Positions 34,453 to 47,379 of a stretch of DNA of 64,000 nt are shown one piece after another; position 1 is the first letter of the stretch, and each line of letters starts with the position of its first letter. Made by a program: the position numbers and the translations under genes. Under the pieces are notes generated by a model that was not told the DNA's origin, did no database searches, and saw only the letters and a list, made by a program, of their open reading frames with translations. Origin of the DNA: Gymnopilus junonius (taxonomy: Eukaryota; Basidiomycota; Agaricomycetes; Agaricales; Galerinaceae); assembly GCA_015501075.1 (NCBI GenBank), contig JADNYJ010000012.1:372001-436000 (forward strand), given 5' to 3'.

Positions 34453-37400
34453 ATGCATCGACATCACCGAAATTCTTCTCCTGCTCCTGGATGGGTCGCA
34501 CTCAGAGGTGAGTGTGTGTTGCTTGTTTGCTTAAAAGTCTATCACATCACCTTTACGTTACATCGCCTTTCTATCGACACCTGTTCTATTCAATTTCTAT
34601 CAAATCACCGCTTTAACTTTCTACCTTGACCGTGTTATCTCATACTGACCCTTTTCTTCTCTTTCAGAACCTTCCTCAAGTGAAGACGAAGAAGACGCAC
34701 GGGACGAGATGGACGATCAGAGCTCGGACGGGGATAATGCTGTTAACAGCACCAGTGCTGCCCAAACCCAACGCCACACTTCATCGCGTTCTATTGTGCA
34801 GAAGGCCCCACCGAGAAAGAGAAAGGATTCAAGCTCGAGCTCTTCTGAGAGGGAGAAAAGAAGGAAACGAGCAAGACTCGATCAAGAACTAGCAAATCGC
34901 GTGGGAGGGGAACGAAGAGGAGGCGTGTCTGGCTCTGGTAATTCCTTCTGCCTATTTCCCTGAGTCTGACTAAAATATACACTAGGTGAAGTTGGTTCTT
35001 CAGCGCGTAATGCAGGTCCATCTCGCATGTTGAACCCGAATGGCGCGACAAAGTCCAAGCCAACAAGTTCTCCCGGTGGCACTCGTCCGTCTGCCTCATC
35101 TGCGAGCGCAAGCGCATCGCGTCCCTTGCCAAGTCGCCCCGCGCCTTCAACATTTGCAAAGGGAAACCAGACGGCCTCATCGTCATATAAGCCAATCTCC
35201 TCAATCTCCTCATCCTCTGCTCATGTGAAAGAGCAGAAGAGCAAGCTGTCTGATTTTTTCAAGGGACCCTCATATAAAGCAGGGCTTTCAACGGCCACAG
35301 CCAGCAAGAAGCCAGCACTGTCTGGACTACAGAAGGACGGTATGCATTTTCTTGCTTTTACCCTATGGTAACCTATTTCCTGACGTTTTCATTTATTGTT
35401 CTGCGTTATCTCTACTTCAAGGTGATATCATCGACCTTACGCTCGACGGTGATGATTCTCCACCTCCACCCACGAAACCGAAACCGAGGCGGAAACCCAA
35501 GCCTCGAGCTTCCTTGCCAAATGAAGTCGTCGACATGTCAGACGAGGAGAGGGAAGCTGCCTCGTCATCTTCTATTCATCAGCGCCCAAGAGGTCAAATG
35601 AAGAAGAGCACTGGAAATATTGGAAAGTCGAAAAGTGCAGCTGTTAACGAGGATGAGGTAATCGTCGTAAGCAGCAGCGAGGAGGAAAACAAACGACTTA
35701 GTTTTTCTGGTCGGCTGCCTGCGTCAATGCGAAAGTCTATGCCAGAACCTCCAGTAGCAGGCCCCAGTCTCTTACAGAACCCGATCAGCCAAGCAACAGC
35801 CCCAGCTACACAGGACCCAAAACCTCCCATCAAGGCGTTGGTTAATGCTAACACTAGCACTGAAAGGACGCATCCTGAACTCCTTACCCGCAGGCCTTTA
35901 GGCGTGGGCTTGCTATCAACCTTATCTACTGCGCATGTATCTGCGCCTTTTTCGACCCAGGCTGTAAGGCCAAGTCAGACGATCGACAAGGGCTTGTCAG
36001 CGCTAGCTTCTTCTTTTAAAGTTATGGACAAGGATAAAGACGACAACAGGATGAATGTGGATGTCCCACCCACACCTGCAGATCCGATTAGTTCCAAAAC
36101 TCATAGGATGACAGCTTCCCAGGACGGGAAGCCACCATCGACTTCGAAGCTTGTGTCATCTCCTAAAGAGGAACTGGTCCAGCAGGGCTATAACCAGGAT
36201 GTGCAAGTCGATTTGGTGCCACCACCAGCAGGTGGCCCATCAACCAGGCCAAAGACGCCTATAAGCCCATCACGTATGGTTGTGGGCCCTGCAACACACA
36301 AACGTGTGCATTCCGCTTCTTCTTCAAGTGCCACTGCCATTGCTACTATGTCTGAACCGCCCTCTCCACTTAAGGTTCACAAAACTTCGTCATCTCTAGA
36401 CGCTAAGTCTCACGAGAGGAGGGCGTCGCAGCAAATGAAGCCTCAGGCCATGAAAGTGGTGGACCAAACTCGAGCTAGTATTACAGCTCCTCTTTCTCCA
36501 ACAACTCCTACTGCTAGTATGAGCCGCAGACGCGCTCCATCTTCCTCCAATGCTACTCCCACCGCTTTCAGGTCCCAGCCACTACCGAAGCCACCTTCTC
36601 AGACTCAATCACGACCACTGCCAACTCCGAGACGTCTTCAAGTGGCAGTCAAGAGTACTGGCGGTGTCAAGCCCAGATGGCCCAGGAGGCATTCATCTAC
36701 TTCTAGCTCCCCTGACGAGTCGGACTCGGACTCGAATTCAGACACAGATAGGAAGGGTAAGGAGGAGGAGCGGAATAAGCCTTCATCGCCACCCCCTCGT
36801 GTCGCCGCTACTCCGCCTCCGCCTGCTCCTGCAGCAGCTGCAGGATCAGGAGTCGACGGGATTGATATGCGCGATTTGGATCATGCTCTGGGCGTAAGCG
36901 AACCCACAGCACCTTCACCGACCCAAGAACAACCGAAAAATCCTGAACTACCTACCCATGTCAAAGAACAGCCTATCTCATCTCAGATATCTAAGGCATC
37001 AGTACGTTTTTTTCCCTGGAATCAAGCTGGCAGAATACGCGTATCTCATTTCACACTTCTTTACTTTTTACTTTTTATTTAGGTCCATCCACCGCGTATG
37101 GCCCGCAAATCGACCGGAGGGCGTGGTATATCGGCGCTACCAGAGGTCATCATGTCCGCTATGCAGTTGAACCATGATCGTCTTCGACAACGCCGTGCAC
37201 CGCAAGTTGGAGGGACAAGTGCAGCAGGAGCAGGCGCAGGATCGAAGTCAGTCAAGCCGCCCGAAGTGATCGACCTCACACTGGATAGTGACGAGGAGCC
37301 TGAAAATGCGAACCAGGAGAAGACGAAAGAGAAAGAGGTCACTGCAGACCTTCCTGGTCTTCAGGCTATTAAAGAGAGTTCGAGGAAGCTCGTTGACGAG

Positions 37401-39976
37401 TTGTCGAGGTTGAAAAAGCAGAATGAGGCTAGCGCTGCAGCTGCAGCTATGTCTTCGAGGTCTTCTCCTGAAACAGGCTCAGACGAGCTTTTACTCCGTC
37501 CTGCTTTTGATGGCAATATGCAGGTTGAGAAGGTGCCTTCTCCACCTCCTTTATCTCCCTCGCCTCCTCCAACGTCTTGGAATACGCCTCTCATACCAGA
37601 TGTGCCACCGCCGTCTGTCATCGCTGCCACTCCTGCCGCCGCATCTGCAGCTATAGACGTTCGGCCTGTCATTGGGACCCGGCATCACTCTGCTCCTTCC
37701 AAGTCAGCAGGCCCTGGTATCACTGCTCATGATATCCCTTCAAGTCCTACGAGTGCACCTTCGCCATCTAAGTTCTCTCAATCACCGGCGGCTCCCAGAC
37801 CGCAAGTACGACCCGCTTCAATAAGCTCCATCAATGAAGTCCTCGCGGAGAAGACCCAAATCACTGAGGTCCACCCAGCAGGCAGACCCTTTATGCCTAA
37901 CGTTTCTGCGGAATCGCCAACGTCGCCTACTCATCGTCCTCTGAAAAGTTCTCCTTTGAGGCAGGAACAGCAGATTTTATCACCTAAGGTTGCCAGCTCG
38001 GTGGAGCCTGTTTCTAACAGGTTGCCCACTGCAGTGCCTGAGACTCCTATGATCCCATCAGCCAAAGCACTAGGAAAACGCCGACAAGAGGAGGTACCTG
38101 CTGACGTAGAGATGGATGTCGACCAGGAGGAGCAGGAGCCGTTCTTCACCTATTCTGAAGATGAGGCTATTCAGGATGCAGAAGAGGTGCAGGCGTTAAT
38201 TGAGCCGAGCAGTGACGAGACTGGCAGGTCGAGTTCTGTGGATATGGAATATTCGACAACTGAGCCTCTCCCCCAAGCAGAGTTGTCTGGGGCCAGCGAT
38301 GGTGAAGCTGGGGCTGGGCCAAGCAATGGTCTACGAAGGTCATCGCAACGATCCTCTCGTTCATCATCAAGTGTCCAGTCCCTGGGAGCTTTCACTGATG
38401 ACGATAACGCGGTGTCAGCGTCCTCCGTCCCCGTCAGCCGAAACACGACACCAGAAGAGAGCATCAATCTAGCAGAGGGTTCTTCACCCATCAAGCACAA
38501 GACATACGGTGGCTTCCAAGCTCTCACTTGGAAAGAATATCGCAAAGACCTCAACAACTTCACTCCCAAATGTAAATATGGCAGAGACCTGCCACACTCC
38601 TTCCAAGACCACATCAACCAAATGTCCTTACATACGCGGATGATGCCCGACATGCGCGTAGTCTTTGAAGCCATGATCCGTGAAAACACCGCCGAGGACG
38701 AACCAGACGCGCCAGCAATCACACTGGAAAATGAGGTCGATAATGAGCCTACACCCTTGTGGGAGTTCCACTACACCAATGAGATGTGGCACGGTGAGGG
38801 CGTGCCACCGCCTGATATTAAGAGTCTGGTCAGCTGTAATTGTAAGGGAGGATGTAATCCTAAATCTAAGACATGTGCATGTTTGAAGAGGCAGAAGGAG
38901 GTGACTGGTGATCCTACAATGGAATTTGCGTATGATAAGAATGGGAGGCTGAAGATCCCTGGATTTCCGGTGTTCGAGTGTAATGATTTGTGTGGATGTG
39001 GGCCTGAATGTCAGAATCGGGTTGGTGTTTTAGTTTTAGTCCTTTGCTTGGGTTTCATTAATCATCTCTGTTTTTTAGGTTGTGCAACATGGACGGAAGG
39101 TGCAAGTCATGATCAAGAAGACAGAACACAAGGGCTGGGGTCAGATTTTTTTCACGGTTAAAATCGTCAGTCTGTAGGCTCACACCTGCTCCAGGTGTCT
39201 TCGCAGGCGGAAGGAAGATCCCCAGTCACACATTCATTGGCATCTATTCCGGAGAGCTGCTCACGGACAGTGAGGCTCATGACCGCGGGGTGTATGTGCT
39301 TTTTTCTCTTCCTTATGATTACTTCGCTGATTGATATGCTGTACCTCATAGAAATTATAATAAGGCAGGCAGAACATACCTATTCGACCTTGACTTTCAC
39401 CATCAGAAAACGGGTCCCAATTGGGCGAACCAATATACCGTGGATGCGTACCATGCCGGGAATGTATGTGAATTTCTCCATTCCTTCCATATACACTCTT
39501 TGCTGATTGGTTGGCCTCTTTGAAATGGATAGTTCACCCGCTTTTTGGTATGTTGCCTCCTTCCATTGCGCTTTCTGCTGCTGATCTCCACGGCAGAACC
39601 ATTCATGTGACCCCAATGTCCGCCTGTACCCTTGCTATATTAACGAAGGCAATATCCAAAAACCTCTCCTTGTCGTCTTCTCTAGGCGAGACATCGAGCC
39701 TGGTGAAGAGATCTGCTTTAGCTATTCCGGGAGTTACCCAGGTGATGATGACGAAGATGACGAAGAACAGGATGAGGAAGATGGTGATGTGGAAGGTGAC
39801 GACAAAGAAGGCAAGAGAGACAAGGTATATGGCGCTTGCAAGTGTGGCGCAAAGAATTGTACAGGTATTATCTTTCGTCCGCCGCCTTCGCTTGGTCAGG
39901 AATGAGTGGGGAGTTGTTGATGTCTTTTTTGTCTCTTTTTATCAATTTATCATCAGGTCGGATATTCAGTTACTAG
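34453..39976 (+). CDS. SET-domain histone methyltransferase, SUV39/Clr4 type, with very long disordered N-terminus
   Basis: Predicted nuclear histone H3 lysine-9 methyltransferase. The start ATG at 34453 gives MHRHHRNSSPAPGW spliced to EPSSSEDEEDARDEMDDQ. Roughly 1350 residues of Ser/Pro-rich disordered sequence follow, with a basic patch (PPRKRKD, KRRKRARLDQ) and three SUMO-interaction-like patches (DIIDLTLDGDD, EVIVVSSSEEE, EVIDLTLDSDEE). The C-terminal catalytic unit is complete: pre-SET (VSCNCKGGCNPKSKTCACLK, FECNDLCGCGPECQNR; 38829-39018), SET with GWGVFAGGRKIPSHTFIGIY, YTVDAYHAGN, NHSCDPNVRLYPCYIN (substrate/cofactor knot) and EPGEEICFSYS, and post-SET CKCGAKNCTGR. The SET part is cut by about six short introns; all junctions keep frame. 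No chromodomain is visible. It stops at TAG 39974-39976. Confidence 0.9.
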
Positions 39977-40751
39977 AAGATTGTTGCATTGCATTCGAAT
40001 GATGTAAGTTCGATGTATCAAGAATGCTCAGTATGGTTGGACTCCTTGCCTCTGAGGATGTAAATGGACCAAGGGGAGCTAGGGTATTCCATTGTTCATG
40101 TTATTACCATTACCATATTCTACTTTGACCCCGGAATGCATAGGACAAATTGCTCATGGGTATTATTATTTACCAAGCAATCGACCTTGACAGGAAAAAA
40201 AGAGAACAACAGACATATGCTGTACTTAACCTTCACGTCTCAGATTGTGATCCGGATGTTCATCAGAGCTCAGATTTCGAATACTCAAGGGCAAGTAGCA
40301 TTAAATGTCATGCTCTGCTCTTCTTCGTTCTTCAGCAAATCAGCACTGTGATACTGGATAAGATCACAGGACAGTCCTGGAAACTCCAGTCATATTAATC
40401 CTGATAACTTTTTGAAAATTCTTGCCATAAAATGTTGAGGGATAATCCATAATGTCCATTAGAGCTCTATTTGCCATCAAACTTGCATCCTCAACCCTCA
40501 GTGCAGCCTTAAAAGACACCCTTTCTTGGCACCAAGAATTCTACGTAAAGGTGCTTCAAAGTGCTGTGGGTTTCAATAATATTTTGATATCAGGAAGTAA
40601 GGTCAATTTGACAACAATTTGATCACTGCTAAGTTCTAACTTCACCATAGGTCCATATGAAGATTTATTATACAGATATACAACACACTATCCACCTGTT
40701 TTTGACATGCAGTGTGAAGCTCCAATACTTAAGTTCTAAATAAATCACAAA
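39977..40751. other. Convergent intergenic region
   Basis: 775 AT-rich bases between the ends of the SET and NLR genes. No gene recognised; 3' UTRs expected. Confidence 0.45.
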
Positions 40752-43230
40752 TTATTCAGGCATGTTCATGGGCCCTTGAGTCATTTCCAAATGCTCCTGT
40801 AATGCTGTGGCTGCTTCCAACTTTCCATTATGTTCATAGATCTCAGAAAGGATGTTTTCTATACTGAGAGTGTCCAAGTGATTTATCCCTAGCATCTGTG
40901 CCATCATATCTAAAGTTTGCACCATCAGCTTTTCAGCCTCTTCCCATCTTTCCTGATCTCTGTATATCAGTGCAAGATTGCTCATGCTGGTCAATGTGCT
41001 TGGGTGTTCCTCTCCAAGCAACTTTCTTTTAAGATCCAAAACTTGCAATCCTAGCTTTTCAGCCTCTTTCTGCTTCCCCTGATGACTGTATGTCTGTGCA
41101 AGGTTGCTCATGCTGACCAATGTGTCTGGATGTTCCTCCCCAAGCACCTTTCTACAAAGAGCTAGATTTTGTAATTCTAGCTTTTCAGTCTCTTGCCATT
41201 TCCCCTGACTACTGTATGTTGCTGCAAGGTTGTTTATGCTGGTCAATGTGCTTGGGTGTTCCTCTCCAAGCAACTTTCTTTTAAGATCCAAAACTTGCAG
41301 TTGTAACTTCTCTGCCTCTCTCCATTTTCCCTGCTTCCAATAACTTAGTGCTAAGTTGCTCATGCTAATCAATGTATCTGGATGTTCCTCTCCAAGCACC
41401 TCTCTACTAAGATCCAGAGTCTGCAATTCCAACTTTTCAGCTTCTTGCCATTTCCCTTGTTCACTGTATGTTGATGCAAGGTTGCTCATACTGGCCAATG
41501 AACTTGGATGCTTTTTGCCAAGGACCTTTTTTCTTCTTTTCAATGTTTTGATATACAGTTGTTCTGATTGTTTATAATGGCCACAATCATAATAAACTGA
41601 AGCAAACAGAGTATCTTCATTATCATTGGTGTCTTCTTGCAGTCCAGAATACTTTGTGGCACTAGCAATATGAGGGATAAAAGTCAAATAAAACAAGTAA
41701 TCATCAATCATTGTATAATTGTGAACACTTGGAATTGATCTTGCAAGCAGAGCTGTTGCTTTTCTGCATTTTTGTTGGTAATCTGCTTGTGGCATTCTAT
41801 CCTGGCTCCATGAGTGCACCAATGGATGCATAGAATAGATGCTTCCATAAAAATGTTGCTTGAGTAAAGAAAAAGATACCAATATCTGAATTCCATTTCG
41901 GAATTGTAATTTATCCCATATTCCATCCTTGTCTTTGGATAAGAGAACATGATCTGCAAGTGATACTGTAGTTGGATTCAATTTCCTTTTCTGCTTCTGT
42001 GTGATTCCTTTATCTGGAAATTCCAGGGACTGACTGGCCCGTTTGAATATATCTTCATCAATATGATCATGATAGAAGAATGCAAAAGTCTCCAGAATAA
42101 GAATTGCAGTTCTATAAGCTTGTGCATTTGGATTGACTGAGTTGGCCCTTTCTTTGATTTTCTGATATGAAACCTCCCAAGTGCCATATACAGTCTGCTC
42201 ATATGAGGTAGCAGTTCTGAACACATGATCATCCAGGAGCTTGTGTTTATATCTAGAATATAATTCAAGATAATCTTCCATAGCAGAACATCCAGTATCA
42301 ATAAAAGCACCAGCTTGGTCAACAGCCAGAGGTAAGTAGTAAAGTTCTTGAACAATTGCTCTTGCTGCACTTTGCAACACAGCAGAAGATGGGTCATCAC
42401 AGTGGCTAGCCCTCATAAGCAAGGATATAGCATCTTCTTCAGACATTCTCTCAACTTCAATACTAGATGTTGTATGACGTCGCACTGCCCTATTCCGGCT
42501 TGTAATCAAGATATCACCAGAGTTGCCAGGAGGGATGAATTTGAGGATATGCTCCTCTGCATTGTCCAGCACAAGGAGCCATTGATCCCGAAGAAGTGAC
42601 ATCCACTGCAGGATAGATTCAGGTGAGCCACCCAAAGAATCCAACTGTGCACCTATAACTGTGTTAGCAATGGTTTTGAGGCCCAGAGCAATTGTGTCAG
42701 GAGTTGAAGCATCAACCCAGAAGATATGAACATAACTGATGCATATGAGTGAATAACCTATGAGGAGTAAAGTAGCTTCAAAGTTGACTCACTGATCAGT
42801 CATCTCTTCAGCAAACTTCAGACAAATCTGAGTCTTTCCGATTCCACCCATTCCGTAAAGAAGGAGCGAGCGGCGGCTCAATAGCTCTTCAGCGAAACGT
42901 GGTTTGAAGTAGGCCTTGAGCTGGTCAAGCTCGTCCTTCCTGCCTTGGAAGCATGTGCTAGGGTTCGGCTTATAATTCGTCTTCGAACGAGCCTCGGGAG
43001 TCAGCGCGTTCAGATCTGTCGCGCTCGAGCCAGTTGCAGTAAGTGATATGTGCTGATGATAGGTGTTGGTCACGTTGTAAGTAAGCTGGTCGACGAGATC
43101 GACATTGATCTAGAAAAATGTCAAGTCACCGCAAAATTGCTGAAAATAAGAAGTTTACCTGATCGCGACCGATGCCAGTGAAGTTACTGCCGATTGCAGT
43201 GATATTTCTCGCACCCTCGAAGAAGCTCAT
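40752..43230 (-). CDS. NLR-like STAND receptor: short N-terminal motif, NB-ARC NTPase, TPR repeats
   Basis: Fungal NOD-like receptor, presumed to act in the cytoplasm in self/non-self or stress recognition. Three exons: 43159-43230, 42793-43109 and 40752-42735, together 790 residues. Exon 1 gives MSFFEGARNITAIGSNFTGI and GRDQ, a small Gly/Asn-rich segment of a sort often found in front of mushroom NACHT/NB-ARC domains. Nucleotide-binding domain: FQGRKDELDQLKAYF, LLLYGMGGIGKTQICLKFAE (Walker A), YVHIFWVDAS, DQWLLVLDNAEE (Walker B), ILITSRNRAV (sensor 1 Arg), YYLPLAVDQAGAFI (GLPL-like). A winged-helix region with MHPLVHSW follows. The C-terminus has about six kinesin-light-chain-type TPRs of 42 residues (consensus LGEEHPDTL..MSNLA.TY). 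Intact. A promoter-to-P-loop copy lies at 14194. Confidence 0.9.
40900..41530 (-). repeat. Tandem 126-bp TPR-coding repeats with a 252-bp higher-order period
   Basis: Inside the NLR gene, 42-residue units repeat. Units alternate between two types (DLKRKLLGEEHPSTLTS and a variant with REVLGEEHPDTL or RKVLGEEHPDTL), and a stretch of about 60 bases at 40984 recurs at 41236, 252 bases on, without differences that I can see. Confidence 0.85.
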
Positions 43231-44105
43231 ATTGAGAGTCCAGATAGGTATAGCTCAAAGTGATTACTGTTGGAAGTGAAGTGGGAGAGAGAAAGATGGA
43301 TGCCAACACTAGACCTTCGAAGGATTGGTGCGGAAAGCACTGCCTTCGGCCACCCACGATGAACAGGGACGGCAACAGGTGTCACTGTGCTTGACAGATC
43401 CCGATTACAGGTATCTTTGGAAGACGCTGTTGAAATCATGATGAACATCAGTGCATAGCTCTAAGATGGCAGGTCTCAAGCAGGATATCGGTCTTGAACA
43501 CACGTCCCATGAAGTGGCTGGTCGCCGCAATAGGCAATCGAGAGCAAAATATGAGATTAAATTCCTGTTAGCAGAAGAATTACAAGATATCACGCATAGC
43601 CACCGCTTCCCGACGACTGCATCGCCATGTAAGCACGCCCCAAAACGCAATCAGACGTCCTGTTGGCGCGAATGCCCTTAAAAGCTATACCTAACGAGAC
43701 GACACGCAAGGAGAAGAACGATGGAATTTCGAAGACTGCCAAGTCGGCATTTTCTTCGAATGCCAAGAGAGCAACGCCTGCATTGACTCTTGAATTCAAG
43801 GACCGGAATCAGCTTGGCCACTCTTGAGTGGCATGAAAGTCGAAATGTTTGAACGGAGACTGGAAGAAAGAGGGATGGTGCCATATCCGTTGCTCGATTT
43901 CCTTGTAATAAATTGCGGTGGAGTCGGCAATGCCTCGACAGACGCCCAACACGCGTTGAACCTTCTGAAACCTTGAAAAGAGGCGGCCTTTCTGCTTCAG
44001 GCTTGGAGTCGGGAGCGTTGGAGCTTGCAAGCGTGCAGCAGGCCACACAGACACGAATGATACATGCCCGGGCCCGCCCAGTCCATGGTTCAGACGTTCA
44101 GTATT
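43231..44105. promoter_or_regulatory. Upstream region of NLR gene / 3' side of MED9-like gene
   Basis: 875 bases. The first 100 bases upstream of the NLR start share the CCATCTTTCTCTCTC leader with the fragment at 14.2 kb. No gene recognised in the rest. Confidence 0.45.
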
Positions 44106-44652
44106 TCAATCGTCGCTCTGCACAGGGGTCGACGCGACCGAATCGATCTCCATCTTGAGATCATGAGCCGAAACAGTCGACGTGACTTTCCTAGCTGCGA
44201 ATTCAGCAAGCTGTGCCCTACAAATCAAACCGCACAGTGCGTCAGAATCAATATAAGCAGAGGTAAGAAAGAGAAAAAAACCCACCGCTTCCGCTCTTTG
44301 AGCTCCTCGAGCATCATAATCACATCATCTTGCTCCTCGATCCTCAGTTCCCCTCCAGGGAGGTTCGCCGCGAATTCTCTAGCTTGTGCCATCGCGTTCT
44401 TAAAATTATTCGTCTGTGAAGAAAAAGAAGGAAAAAGCAGGAAAAAAATATCATCAACAGAAGGGCAATGCACTAAACCCGAACGCCTACAGCTTGCAAT
44501 AACCGCTGCTTGGCCTGTGGATTCGACATTCCACCTTCGTTCTGTTGCGTGAGCTGAAGAACGGCGACGAGTTTGGGGAGAAGATCTTCATACAGAGATA
44601 CGGGGAACACGGCGTTCACGTTCGCATTTGTGTTTGCACTGGAGGAGGCCAT
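44106..44652 (-). CDS. MED9: Mediator complex subunit 9-like protein
   Basis: Small coiled-coil subunit that fits Mediator middle-module Med9, which bridges transcription factors and RNA polymerase II. Three exons. The start ATG at 44652 gives MASSSANTNANVNAVFPVSL, followed by YEDLLPKLVAVLQLTQQNEG, then after intron 1 ATNNFKNAMAQAREFAANLP and GGELRIEEQDDVIMMLEELK (helical hairpin), and after intron 2 AQLAEFAARKVTSTVSAHDL ending SDD. Both introns keep frame. Roughly 120 residues, fitting Med9. Med9 is weakly conserved, so the name rests on length, helix pattern and the LPGGEL/EEQ..VI.ML signature seen in basidiomycete members. Another short nuclear coiled-coil protein is possible. Confidence 0.65.
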
Positions 44653-44919
44653 TTCGCCCAGAGTGGGTACGCGATGGTTGAGGGGAAAGTTCAAAGGCCT
44701 GATGTTCGGGTTCGGAGCAGCCGATTGCCTAATTGTGAGTGAATGATCCGTTTCGGTCCGATCGCCCGGTGGAAATAATCAGCACAATGTAGAAAGAGAA
44801 ATAAAGTAACGAACGAAGTCCATAGGCAAACCTGCAATTGAGTACTATACAATGCTAATACTAATAAACGACAAGTCATTATTCAATCATTAATGATCAA
44901 CGATTATTCAATTATTGAA

Positions 44920-46420
<1,501 letters not shown>

Positions 46421-47379
46421 GTTGAGCTTCGTCTTGCGTCAAATTTGTTTAGCGGGACGTTGGAGAAGGTTAAGTTAGACGACACCCGGTAAGTGTATGG
46501 CTGTGAACGACGGTGAAGAAGAGAATGTTGTTTCTATTCCTGTCCTGAAATTCAATGGATGTTTGTCGGTGATGATGCTGAAGATCACCCCGAGTAGTCG
46601 CGGCACGTGCTGAACTATAAGCACGCGACAATCCAAGGCGCGTCGCGAAATGGTACATATGTACACCAATATTTGTCCAATATAATTGTTTCAAATCCTG
46701 CTCTTCAGAATTTCCTTACTTTGGATAGAAGTGCAATCCTACAGCTCTCATTCTACTTTTGTTCATTTCACAGTTGTGAACTAGTTCACAGAAATAAGCT
46801 TTTCTGGGCTTAAGTGCTATCGATGAATATAATTGTGCATTCAAGCTGGGGCACTCACTACTTCCATTCTAAATGTGAGTGTATGAATACATATTATACA
46901 TTAATGGGCCATTTTACATATGGATGTGTCATGTAATGAAAGCACACAGTGGTACATGTCCTTCAAGCAATTACCCCAGTGAAGGTCCTCTCATGATGCA
47001 CATGGGTTCAGCATTTTCTGAAGTGCCAACTCTTTGGGAGAGACCCCACTGTATGGCAGTGGTGGAGAGGAACAGGGCAAAAGAGAGAGATGTGATAAGC
47101 TGCAAGCATCAGTCCATTTCCATGAGAATGGCCCACATCATGCCCAAATATCTGTTGCTCCACTGACTAGTCAAAGTATGTGCTTTGTCAAACATGACAA
47201 CAACTTGAGGACCTTCATTTTCATGGATGAGGCCATCCAAGGGGTATGCAAGAAAATTTCCCTGAACACGATGATACATTTTACGTTTAAGGATACTTTA
47301 GACCACCCTCCCTATATGGAAAGCCAGGCCGGATCATGTGATCTAATTACTGCACAAGGAATCCACGGCAAATGTTCAT
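46421..47379. other. Intergenic, left flank of the transposon
   Basis: About 960 bases. The first part carries the E2 promoter. From about 46700 the base composition turns AT-rich like the transposon that follows. No terminal inverted repeat of the transposon could be fixed by eye. Confidence 0.4.

Noticed and set aside
31491..39976. Secondary-metabolite gene cluster around the P450
   Set aside because: Neighbours are an OPT transporter, a GTPBP-like protein and a SET methyltransferase; no synthase, terpene cyclase or tailoring set is present.
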